Shown in pieces: positions 1-6,105 of a stretch of DNA of 10,099 bases. Source of the stretch: Gammaproteobacteria bacterium (GTDB lineage: Bacteria > Pseudomonadota > Gammaproteobacteria > Arenicellales > Spongiicolonaceae). The DNA lies in contig RKSH01000167.1 of NCBI GenBank assembly GCA_007570945.1, positions 1-10,099 of the forward strand, read 5' to 3'. Below the pieces are notes generated by a model. The model searched no databases. It was not told the origin of the DNA and worked only from the letters and a program-made list of their open reading frames with translations. Both the position numbers and the translations under genes were made by a program. How positions within the stretch are numbered: position 1 is the stretch's first letter; each line of letters opens with the position of its first letter.

Positions 1-593
1 TCGTGCATGCGTTTTTTCTGCCGCGGGGTGAGGGCGAGGCCTTGGTATTTGTAACGCTCGGCCATGTAGAGCATGGCGCGGGCGATGGGGCCGCGGGCGG
101 CGGGGCCGGGTTCCAGCACGCCCTTGGCGATTTCCAGGTCGCAGCCGGGCATGATGTGGTTCTCGCCGGCGATTTCGCCATAGAGCCGGCCGTTGCGCGC
201 ATCGCTGACCGCGCTCAGGATGGGGAAAATATTGTGCAGGTCGGCCTCAATCTGGTTGAACACCTGCGACTCCTTGCGGCATCTTTTGCGGCTGCCGCAA
301 CCGAGGGCGCGGGTCACCCAACTCATGGGGAACACGTGCTGGATGTAAATGGTGTAGCCGTGTTTGGTGCGCGCGCGGCTGTGGGTGATGTCGGTGCCTT
401 TGCCGATGGGCGTGGCGCAGTAGAGCGTCTGGTAGGTCCAGTCCTGCAGCGGGTAAATGTGCCGCCACAGCGCCTCCTCGGCCTTGCGGTAATTTTTCAG
501 CGGCTCGGCATCTTGCGCATGGGCCGGCGCGACGGCGACGGTGACGGCGGTCGCCGCTGCGACAAGAACTGTGGCAAAATCAGAAACGCGCAT
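1..593 (-). CDS. Secreted endonuclease I family protein (EndA/Vvn-like), C-terminus cut by window edge
   Basis: The first 197 codons are present and the gene runs off the left edge. Residues 1-26 form a short signal peptide (an Ala/Val-rich core ending AHA before Gln27), so the product is probably periplasmic or secreted. The mature part follows the Endonuclease_1 family, which cuts DNA and RNA non-specifically with a beta-beta-alpha-metal fold. The family-typical block HVFPMSW (86-92) is followed by Cys99/Cys105, ADLHN (117-121) and ARGPIARAMLYM (166-177). His86 matches the general base (Vvn His80) and Arg102 the transition-state arginine (Vvn Arg99). The residues at the two metal-ligand positions differ: Gln85 in place of Glu79 and Ser130 in place of Asn127 (Vvn numbering, aligned from memory). 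The start at 593 is chosen because it gives a complete signal peptide, and a purine-rich GGGGGGAAA lies just upstream. The gene is divergent from the chelatase gene. Family call is firm; activity is uncertain. Confidence 0.86.
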   Translation of the reverse strand, partial: MRVSDFATVLVAAATAVTVAVAPAHAQDAEPLKNYRKAEEALWRHIYPLQDWTYQTLYCATPIGKGTDITHSRARTKHGYTIYIQHVFPMSWVTRALGCGSRKRCRKESQVFNQIEADLHNIFPILSAVSDARNGRLYGEIAGENHIMPGCDLEIAKGVLEPGPAARGPIARAMLYMAERYKYQGLALTPRQKKRMH

Positions 594-648
594 GGTATTT
601 CCCCCCGGTCGGTTCGCCTTGCGCGCTATTGTCCCGTTTTCGCGCCGC
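594..648. promoter_or_regulatory. Divergent intergenic region between the nuclease and chelatase genes
   Basis: These 55 bases must hold the 5' signals of both divergent genes unless one promoter lies inside a coding region. On the minus strand GGGGGGAAA, 5 bases before the nuclease ATG, can serve as a purine-rich ribosome binding site. On the plus strand TATTGT (627-632) is a weak -10-like match without a convincing -35, and no good Shine-Dalgarno sequence precedes the chelatase ATG at 649. The gap is too short for a cobalamin riboswitch and none is recognisable. The location is sure; the individual sites are weak. Confidence 0.35.
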
Positions 649-2337
649 ATGTCAACAACACAAACGCCGCCGCCGCAATACCCCCTCGCCGCCATTGTCG
701 GCCAAGCGCAACTGCTGCTCGCGCTGCAACTGGCCTGGGTGGACCCGGCCATCGGCGGCGTGTTAGTGGAGGGCGAGCGCGGCAGCGCCAAATCCACGGC
801 GGCGCGCGGCCTGGCGGCGGTGATGGGCGGCGGCGCTTTTGTCAACCTGCCCCTGGGCGCCACCGAGGAAATGGTGACCGGCACCCTGGACCTCGGCAAC
901 GCGTTAGCCGACGGCAGCGTCACTTTCGCCCCCGGCCTGTTGGCGCGCGCCGACGGCGGCGTACTGTACGTGGACGAAGTCAACCTCCTCGCCGACCATC
1001 TGGTGGATATTCTTCTCGATGCGGCCGCCGGCGGCGTCAATTTTGTCGAGCGCGACGGCATTTCCCACCGCCACCCGGCGCGCTTTGTTTTGATTGGCAC
1101 CATGAACCCGGACGAGGGCGAGTTGCGCCCGCAACTTTTGGACCGCTTCGGCTTGTCGGTGGTGACGACCGCGGTGCAGGAACCGAAGTTGCGCGCCGAG
1201 GTGGTGGCGCGGCGGCGCGCATTCGAAAGAAATCCAGAAGAATTTTGCGCGTTCTTTGACGGTGAGCAAAAAAAACTTGCACAGCGATGTTCTGATGCGC
1301 GCAAGTTGCTCGACAGCGTCACCGTCAGCGACAAGGTGGCCCAAAGCATTGCACGCCGCTGCCTAAGCGAACAATGCGACGGCCTGCGCGCCGACCTGGT
1401 CCTGCACAAAGCCGCCTGCGCCCACGCCGCCCTGCGCGGTGCGGCGGAGGTGACGGTTGCAGACGTGGAAACCGTCGCCGAGTTGGCGCTGCGCCACCGG
1501 CGCAAGGCGGGCGGTGGTGGTGTGGACCTCACCGGTGCCGGCGCCGGTGCCAACAATGGCGGCGCCGGTGCCGGGAATGGTGGTGACAGCGTCGAGAACG
1601 GTGACGGCCGCGGCGGAGACGGTGGCAGCGGCGGCGACAGTGACGGTGTCACTGTGGCGGCTGTTGCAGTGGACCTCGGAAGTGACGGTGGCGGTGTTAA
1701 ACATGACGGCCATGGCGACGCCGCCGGCCGCGCGGCCGGTGGACACCGCCGCGGTTTGATTAACTGGCCGCGTACCCTGGCCGCCGGCCGGCCGCGGCGG
1801 CGGGAGGATTTGCATTACCGCCGCCGAATGGAAAAACCGGGGCGAATGAAATTGATTTTGGTCGACGCTTCCGCCAGCACCCTGCGCGGCGGCGCCTTGC
1901 GGCGCGCCAAGGGCCTGGTGGCCGCGCTGCTGGAACAGGCGCGCCGCCGCCGCGAGCGCGCCGGGATTTTGCGCTTTGGCGGTGGCGGTGATGGCGTGCA
2001 ACTGCTGCGCGCCTGCCGCAAAGTGGGCCGCTTTGAGATCGCCCCGGAGCTCGCGCGCATCACCGGCGGCGGCGGCACCCCGTTGCGCCGGGCGCTGCTC
2101 CGCGCCGCCGGCCAACTGCGCGCGGAGGCCAACCGCCGGCCCGGCGAGCGGCGGGAATTTTTTCTGATTACCGACGGCCGCAGCCGCGACCGCCTCCGCG
2201 GCCTCACCCTCGCCAATGCCGCCGCCACGGTGGTGGACATTGAGGGCGGCGCGGTGCGCCTCGGAAGATGCCGCCGCATTGCGCGCGAACTGGGCGCGCG
2301 GCTGGTACACATTGATAAATTTTCGGCCGCGCGATGA
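649..2337 (+). CDS. Fused ChlI/ChlD-type (AAA+ plus vWA) metal chelatase subunit, probable cobaltochelatase component
   Basis: This 562-residue protein joins the two small chelatase subunits in one chain. The AAA+ module (about 10-285) has Walker A GERGSAKST (42-50), Walker B VLYVDE (105-110, Asp109/Glu110), sensor-type GTMNP (150-154) and LLDRF (163-167). A low-complexity Gly/Ala/Asp/Asn linker spans about 287-368, followed by a basic stretch. The C-terminal von Willebrand A domain has the MIDAS residues DASAS (406-410), Thr477 in GGGGTPL and Asp509 in ITDGR. In this family ATP hydrolysis by the AAA+ ring drives a large catalytic subunit (CobN/ChlH type) to insert Co2+ or Mg2+ into a tetrapyrrole. 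The overlapping downstream cobO favours cobalt and B12. The start at 649 puts the conserved PLAAIVGQ close to the N-terminus as in relatives; an in-frame ATG at 592 is possible but overlaps the divergent start. The large subunit is not in the window. Metal specificity is inferred from context. Confidence 0.88.
   Translation: MSTTQTPPPQYPLAAIVGQAQLLLALQLAWVDPAIGGVLVEGERGSAKSTAARGLAAVMGGGAFVNLPLGATEEMVTGTLDLGNALADGSVTFAPGLLARADGGVLYVDEVNLLADHLVDILLDAAAGGVNFVERDGISHRHPARFVLIGTMNPDEGELRPQLLDRFGLSVVTTAVQEPKLRAEVVARRRAFERNPEEFCAFFDGEQKKLAQRCSDARKLLDSVTVSDKVAQSIARRCLSEQCDGLRADLVLHKAACAHAALRGAAEVTVADVETVAELALRHRRKAGGGGVDLTGAGAGANNGGAGAGNGGDSVENGDGRGGDGGSGGDSDGVTVAAVAVDLGSDGGGVKHDGHGDAAGRAAGGHRRGLINWPRTLAAGRPRRREDLHYRRRMEKPGRMKLILVDASASTLRGGALRRAKGLVAALLEQARRRRERAGILRFGGGGDGVQLLRACRKVGRFEIAPELARITGGGGTPLRRALLRAAGQLRAEANRRPGERREFFLITDGRSRDRLRGLTLANAAATVVDIEGGAVRLGRCRRIARELGARLVHIDKFSAAR
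1540..1581 (+). repeat. Two tandem 21-base units in the chelatase linker
   Basis: Two adjacent in-frame units (1540-1560 and 1561-1581) share 17 of 21 bases, both starting GGCGCCGGTGCC. They encode GAGANNG and GAGAGNG in the interdomain linker. This looks like a recent duplication in a flexible tether; the number of units may vary between strains. Confidence 0.75.
1637..1655. repeat. Perfect 8-base inverted repeat inside the chelatase linker
   Basis: ACAGTGAC and GTCACTGT flank a 3-base GGT spacer, giving a perfect 8-bp stem. It lies in the codons of the low-complexity linker (around residues 330-336) and has no T-run after it, so it is not a standard terminator. It may be a chance by-product of repetitive GTGAC-rich sequence. 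Confidence 0.6.
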
Positions 2338-2933
2338 ACGACAACGACCGCCACAAAAAAATGGCGCAAAAGCGCAACGCCGGTTATGAAAAAAAACAGG
2401 CGCGGGCGACGCTTGAGAAAGGCCTGCTCATCGTCAACACCGGCACCGGCAAGGGCAAGTCCACCGCCGCTTTCGGCATGGCGTTGCGCGCGGTGGGGCA
2501 CGGCATGCGCGTCGGCGTGGTGCAGTTCATCAAGGGCGCCATGCACACCGCCGAGCGCGAGGTGCTGCAAAAGTTTGCGCAAGTGGAGTTTCACACCATC
2601 GGTGACGGCTTCACCTGGCACACGCAAAACCGCGCACAGGACATGGCCACGGCGCAAAAAGCCTGGGCGGTGGCGGCGGCCATGGTTGGCGATGCGTCCT
2701 ACGACATGGTGGTGCTGGATGAGTTGAATGTGATTCTTAAATACGATTATCTGGATTTCGACACCGTGCTCGGCGCGTTGCAGAACCGTCCGCCCAGGCA
2801 GCACATCATCGTCACCGGCCGCCACGCCAGGGCCGAACTCATTGCCGCCGCCGACCTGGTGAGCGAAATCACCCCGCTGAAACACCCCTACAAAGAACAA
2901 GGCGTGAAAGCGCAGCGGGGGGTGGAGTTTTAA
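2334..2933 (+). CDS. cobO: Cob(I)yrinic acid a,c-diamide adenosyltransferase (CobO/BtuR family)
   Basis: This 199-residue cytosolic enzyme transfers the 5'-deoxyadenosyl group of ATP to reduced cobalt in corrinoids, giving the adenosyl form in de novo B12 synthesis or salvage. The characteristic P-loop NTGTGKGKST is at 35-44. GVVQFIKGAM (61-70), VVLDELN (126-132), TGR (161-163), ADLVSEI (173-179), KHPYKEQG (183-190) and the terminal GVEF are family hallmarks in the expected order. The length is normal for CobO. The basic N-terminal extension (1-25) is also typical. The ATG overlaps the chelatase stop codon (ATGA, 2334-2337) and has no clear ribosome binding site of its own, so translation is probably coupled. 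Cobalt insertion followed by adenosylation is a sensible pair of consecutive functions. Confidence 0.96.
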   Translation: MNDNDRHKKMAQKRNAGYEKKQARATLEKGLLIVNTGTGKGKSTAAFGMALRAVGHGMRVGVVQFIKGAMHTAEREVLQKFAQVEFHTIGDGFTWHTQNRAQDMATAQKAWAVAAAMVGDASYDMVVLDELNVILKYDYLDFDTVLGALQNRPPRQHIIVTGRHARAELIAAADLVSEITPLKHPYKEQGVKAQRGVEF

Positions 2934-2954
2934 GTCTGCAGTATGTTGTATCAT
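2928..2954 (+). promoter_or_regulatory. Candidate promoter for transketolase
   Basis: In the 56-base gap between cobO and tkt, TATCAT (2949-2954) matches the sigma70 -10 consensus at five of six positions. The only -35-like sequence is a poor TTTTAA (2928-2933) at 15-base spacing, overlapping the end of cobO. Transcription would start about 30 bases before the tkt ATG. No terminator hairpin is seen after cobO, so read-through from the cobalamin genes is also possible. Confidence 0.35.
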
Positions 2955-2989
2955 CCCGCCGCCGTGGAAATTTCTGACGAGATTTTTTT

Positions 2990-5014
2990 ATGAGTCCCGC
3001 CCCCCAGCGGCGACGGCTGGCCAACGCGGTGCGGGCGCTGGCGATGGATGCGGTGCAGGCGGCGAAGTCGGGGCATCCGGGAATGCCCATGGGCATGGCC
3101 GACATTGCCGAGGTGTTGTGGAACGACTTTTTGCGCCACAACCCGGCCGACCCCGGTTTTGTGGACCGCGACCGCTTTGTGCTGTCCAACGGCCACGGTT
3201 CCATGCTGCTGTATGCGCTGTTGCACCTGAGCGGCTACGGCCTGGCGCTGGACCAGTTGCGCAACTTCCGCCAACTGCACTCGCAAACCCCCGGCCACCC
3301 GGAGTTTGGCGACACGCCCGGCGTGGAAACCACCACCGGCCCCCTCGGCCAGGGCCTGGCCAACGCCGTGGGCATGGCGCTCGGCGAAAAAATTCTTGCG
3401 GCGCGCTTTAACCTCGGCGGCCACCGCATTGTTGACCACCATACGTACGTGTTCGTCGGCGACGGCTGCTTAATGGAGGGCATCTCCCACGAGGCCTGCA
3501 GCCTCGCCGGTCACATGCGCCTCGGCAAACTCATCGCGTTTTACGACGACAACAACATTTCCATTGACGGCGAGGTGCGCCATTGGTTCAGCGACGACAC
3601 CGCCGCGCGCTTTCACGCCTACGGCTGGCACGTGGCGGACGCGGTGGACGGCCACGATGCCGGCGCCGTCGCCGATGCGATTAAACAAGCGCGCGCCGAA
3701 GAGGACGCGCCGAGTTTAATTGTGTGCAAGACGGTGATTGGTTTCGGCGCGCCGAACAAAGCCGGCACCGAATCCAGTCACGGCTCGCCCCTCGGCGCGG
3801 AGGAAGTCGCGCTGGCGCGGAAAAATCTGAATTGGAACGAGGCGCCGTTTGTGATTCCGGACGAGGTCTACCGCGCATGGGATGCGCGTGAGCGCGGCGC
3901 AAGGTTGCAAGAGGAGTGGCGCGCAAGCTTTGCCCGGTTCCGCGCCGAGTTTCCGGGGGACGCCGCCGAGTTTGAACGGCGCGCCAAAGGCGAGTTGCCG
4001 GCCGGGTGGAGTATTGCTGCGGAAAAATTTCTTGCGCGGACGGTGAAACAGGGCGAGACCGTCGCCAGCCGCCAAGCATCGCAAAATGCGCTGGAGGCCT
4101 ACGCGCCGCAGCTGCCGGAGTTGCTCGGCGGCTCGGCCGATTTAACCGGCTCCAATCTAACCAAGTGGTCCGGCTCGCGGCCGCTCAGCGCGCAAGGCGG
4201 CGAGGGTGAAGGTGACGGCGGCGCCAACTACATTTACTACGGCGTGCGCGAGTTCGCCATGTGCGCGGTGATGAACGGCATCGCGCTGCACGGCGGCTTC
4301 ATTCCCTACGGCGGGACTTTTCTGATGTTTTCCGAATACGCGCGCAACGCGCTGCGCATGGCCGCGCTGATGGGCGTGCGCGCGGTGTTTGTGTTCACCC
4401 ACGACTCCATCGGTCTCGGCGAGGACGGCCCGACGCACCAGGCGGTGGAGCAGGCCGCCACCCTGCGCCTGATGCCGAACATGTCGCTGTGGCGGCCGTG
4501 CGATGCGGTGGAAACGGCGGTGGCGTGGCGCGCCGCCATTGAGAGAAAAAACGGCCCCACCAGCCTGCTGTTGTCGCGCCAGAATCTTGCGCACCAACAA
4601 CGCGACGATGCACAAGCCGCCAATATCGCGCGCGGCGGTTATGTGCTGCGCGACTGTGACGGCGCGCCGGAAGTGATTCTTATCGCCACCGGCTCCGAGG
4701 TTTCCCTGGCCGTGGAAACGGCCGCCGGTTTCACCAAAAAAGGCCGCAAAGTGCGCGTGGTTTCCATGCCGAGCGCCGATGTTTTTGAGGCGCAGGACTT
4801 AAACTACCGCGACGCCGTCCTGCCGCCGTTGGTGCGCAACCGCATCGCCGTGGAGGCCGGTGTCACCGGCATCTGGCGCAAATACGTCGGCCTGGACGGC
4901 GCCGTGCTCGGTCTTGATTCTTTCGGCGCCTCGGCCCCGGCCGCGGATGTATTCCGCCATTTTGGATTCACCGTGGACAATTTGTCGGCGATGGTGGAGG
5001 CGATGCTGAAATAA
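2990..5014 (+). CDS. tkt: Transketolase
   Basis: This 674-residue thiamine diphosphate enzyme moves two-carbon units between ketoses and aldoses in the non-oxidative pentose phosphate (or Calvin) pathway. The N-terminal cofactor domain shows SGHPGMPMGMA (27-37), NGHGS (67-71) and the ThDP/Mg motif GDGCLMEG (157-164) with Asn187 following. His264 lies in SSHGSPLG. The middle domain has GVREFAM (418-424) with the catalytic Glu421, FTHDSIGLGEDGPTHQ (469-484) with His471 and His483, and the substrate-binding SRQ (529-531). The C-terminal domain (about 545-674) carries ATGSEV (566-571). The loop just before NYIYYGVREF (about 401-412) is Gly/Glu/Asp rich and about seven residues longer than I recall for E. 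coli TktA. The ATG at 2990 is the first that gives the family N-terminus; its ribosome binding site is weak (a GACGAG about 8 bases upstream). gap follows 74 bases later on the same strand. Confidence 0.97.
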   Translation: MSPAPQRRRLANAVRALAMDAVQAAKSGHPGMPMGMADIAEVLWNDFLRHNPADPGFVDRDRFVLSNGHGSMLLYALLHLSGYGLALDQLRNFRQLHSQTPGHPEFGDTPGVETTTGPLGQGLANAVGMALGEKILAARFNLGGHRIVDHHTYVFVGDGCLMEGISHEACSLAGHMRLGKLIAFYDDNNISIDGEVRHWFSDDTAARFHAYGWHVADAVDGHDAGAVADAIKQARAEEDAPSLIVCKTVIGFGAPNKAGTESSHGSPLGAEEVALARKNLNWNEAPFVIPDEVYRAWDARERGARLQEEWRASFARFRAEFPGDAAEFERRAKGELPAGWSIAAEKFLARTVKQGETVASRQASQNALEAYAPQLPELLGGSADLTGSNLTKWSGSRPLSAQGGEGEGDGGANYIYYGVREFAMCAVMNGIALHGGFIPYGGTFLMFSEYARNALRMAALMGVRAVFVFTHDSIGLGEDGPTHQAVEQAATLRLMPNMSLWRPCDAVETAVAWRAAIERKNGPTSLLLSRQNLAHQQRDDAQAANIARGGYVLRDCDGAPEVILIATGSEVSLAVETAAGFTKKGRKVRVVSMPSADVFEAQDLNYRDAVLPPLVRNRIAVEAGVTGIWRKYVGLDGAVLGLDSFGASAPAADVFRHFGFTVDNLSAMVEAMLK

Positions 5015-5035
5015 AAACCGCCGCCCGCCGCGCTG

Positions 5036-5058
5036 GCGACGGTGTAAAATACCGCCGC
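5036..5058 (+). promoter_or_regulatory. Candidate gap promoter -10 set in the loop of an inverted repeat
   Basis: GCGACGGT (5036-5043) and ACCGCCGC (5051-5058) can pair with one mismatch around a 7-base loop. The loop contains most of the -10-like TAAAAT (5045-5050, five of six matches to TATAAT). No good -35 is visible at the standard spacing. The dyad could be an operator over the promoter or a leader hairpin; there is no T-run to make it a terminator. No known regulator motif could be matched with confidence. Confidence 0.3.
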
Positions 5059-5073
5059 GACCTCACCCTCACC
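5058..5073 (-). repeat. Dispersed 16-base repeat, copy 1 (gap leader)
   Basis: Read on the minus strand this is GGTGAGGGTGAGGTCG, identical to 6435-6450 on the plus strand inside pgk. It sits directly upstream of the gap ribosome binding site and is composed of two GGTGAG units. Confidence 0.7.
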
Positions 5074-5075
5074 AC

Positions 5076-5080
5076 AGGAG
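5076..5080 (+). promoter_or_regulatory. Shine-Dalgarno site of gap
   Basis: AGGAG ends 8 bases before the ATG at 5089. It is the clearest ribosome binding site in the window, which fits a highly expressed glycolytic gene and fixes the gap start. Confidence 0.85.
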
Positions 5081-5088
5081 ACTCCGCC

Positions 5089-6105
5089 ATGCCCATTAAA
5101 ATCGCCATCAACGGATTCGGCCGCATCGGCCGCAACATTTGCCGGGCGCTGTTTGAGTCGGGGCGCGAGGAGGAGTTGCAGATTGTCGCCATCAACGACC
5201 TTGGTGACGCCCAAATCAACGCCCATCTTTTGCAGTTTGACAGCGCCCACGGCCGCTTTCCGTTTGCGGTGCGCACCGACGGCGACACAATCACGGTAAA
5301 CAACCACGCCATCAAAGTCATCGCCGAGCGCGACCCGCAAAAACTGCCGTGGCAAAAACTCGGTGTGGACATGGTGCTGGAATGCACCGGCCTGTTCGCC
5401 AGCAGGGAAAAAGCCGGCGCACATCTTAAAGCCGGCGCCGGCAAGGTGCTCATCTCGGCGCCGGGCGGCGCGGATGTGGACGCCACCGTTGTTTACGGCG
5501 TGAACCACGGCATTTTGCGCGCATCGCACACGGTCATTTCCAACGCCTCATGCACCACCAACTGCCTCGCGCCCATGGCGAAAACTTTGCACGACGCCGT
5601 CGGCATCGTCAGCGGCATCATGAACACCGTGCACGCCTACACCAACGACCAGGTGCTGGCCGATGTGTACCATTCCGACCTGCGCCGCGCGCGCGCCGCC
5701 GCCCATTCCATGATTCCCACCGCCACCGGCGCGGCCAAGGCGGTGGGTCTGGTGCTGCCGGAGTTGGACGGCAAACTGGACGGTTTTGCAATCCGCGTGC
5801 CGACGCTGAATGTGTCGCTGGTGGATTTAACATTTAAGGCCGCGCGCAAAACCACCGTCGACGAGGTCAACACCGCCATGCGCGCCGCCGCCGGGGGCGC
5901 GCTGGACGGCGTGCTGGAATACAACGCCACGCCGCTGGTGTCGGTTGACTTCAACCACAACCCGGCCTCGGCGGTGTTCGACGAATCCATGACCCGCGTG
6001 CTGGACGGCGACCTGGTGAAGGTTTGCGCGTGGTATGACAACGAGTGGGGATTTTCCAACCGCATGCTGGACACCGCCGCCGCGTTTTACAACGCGCCCT
6101 CGTGA
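5089..6105 (+). CDS. gap: Glyceraldehyde-3-phosphate dehydrogenase, type I
   Basis: This 338-residue enzyme oxidises glyceraldehyde 3-phosphate to 1,3-bisphosphoglycerate with NAD(P). The N-terminal Rossmann domain begins INGFGRIGR (7-15), with Asn36-Asp37 at the end of the second strand, an arrangement usual for NAD use. The active-site block SNASCTTNC (151-159) supplies the nucleophile Cys155, and His182 in HAYTNDQ activates it. The S-loop DLRRARAAA (197-205) and IPTATGAAKAV (209-219), then WYDNEWGFSNRM (315-326) complete the family pattern. The position following HAYTNDQ reads DVYH where many NAD-specific bacilli enzymes have DLPH, so cofactor preference cannot be settled here. A strong ribosome binding site (5076-5080) sets the start. 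The stop codon shares one base with the pgk start (TGATG). Confidence 0.98.
   Translation: MPIKIAINGFGRIGRNICRALFESGREEELQIVAINDLGDAQINAHLLQFDSAHGRFPFAVRTDGDTITVNNHAIKVIAERDPQKLPWQKLGVDMVLECTGLFASREKAGAHLKAGAGKVLISAPGGADVDATVVYGVNHGILRASHTVISNASCTTNCLAPMAKTLHDAVGIVSGIMNTVHAYTNDQVLADVYHSDLRRARAAAHSMIPTATGAAKAVGLVLPELDGKLDGFAIRVPTLNVSLVDLTFKAARKTTVDEVNTAMRAAAGGALDGVLEYNATPLVSVDFNHNPASAVFDESMTRVLDGDLVKVCAWYDNEWGFSNRMLDTAAAFYNAPS

Noticed and set aside
592..648. Upstream in-frame ATG at 592 for the chelatase, adding 19 residues
   Set aside because: It would overlap the divergent nuclease start, has no ribosome binding site, and the extra residues are not part of the family N-terminus.
594..648. 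Cobalamin riboswitch upstream of the chelatase-cobO operon
   Set aside because: Only 55 bases are available and no B12-box-like sequence is seen; a cobalamin riboswitch needs far more length.
3..1259. Long plus-strand open frame of 418 codons
   Set aside because: It is antisense to the nuclease and then out of frame with the chelatase AAA+ domain; its translation is low-complexity Arg/Gly/Ala and matches no family. The two overlapping genes have complete motif sets.
1815..2954. Minus-strand open frame of 379 codons opposite the vWA domain and cobO
   Set aside because: High GC gives long stop-free antisense frames. The product is Arg/His/Ala-rich with no domain, and the plus strand carries unmistakable chelatase and CobO motifs.
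2934..2989. T-run before tkt as a rho-independent terminator of cobO
   Set aside because: The T-run at 2983-2989 is not preceded by a stable GC-rich stem and abuts the tkt start codon.
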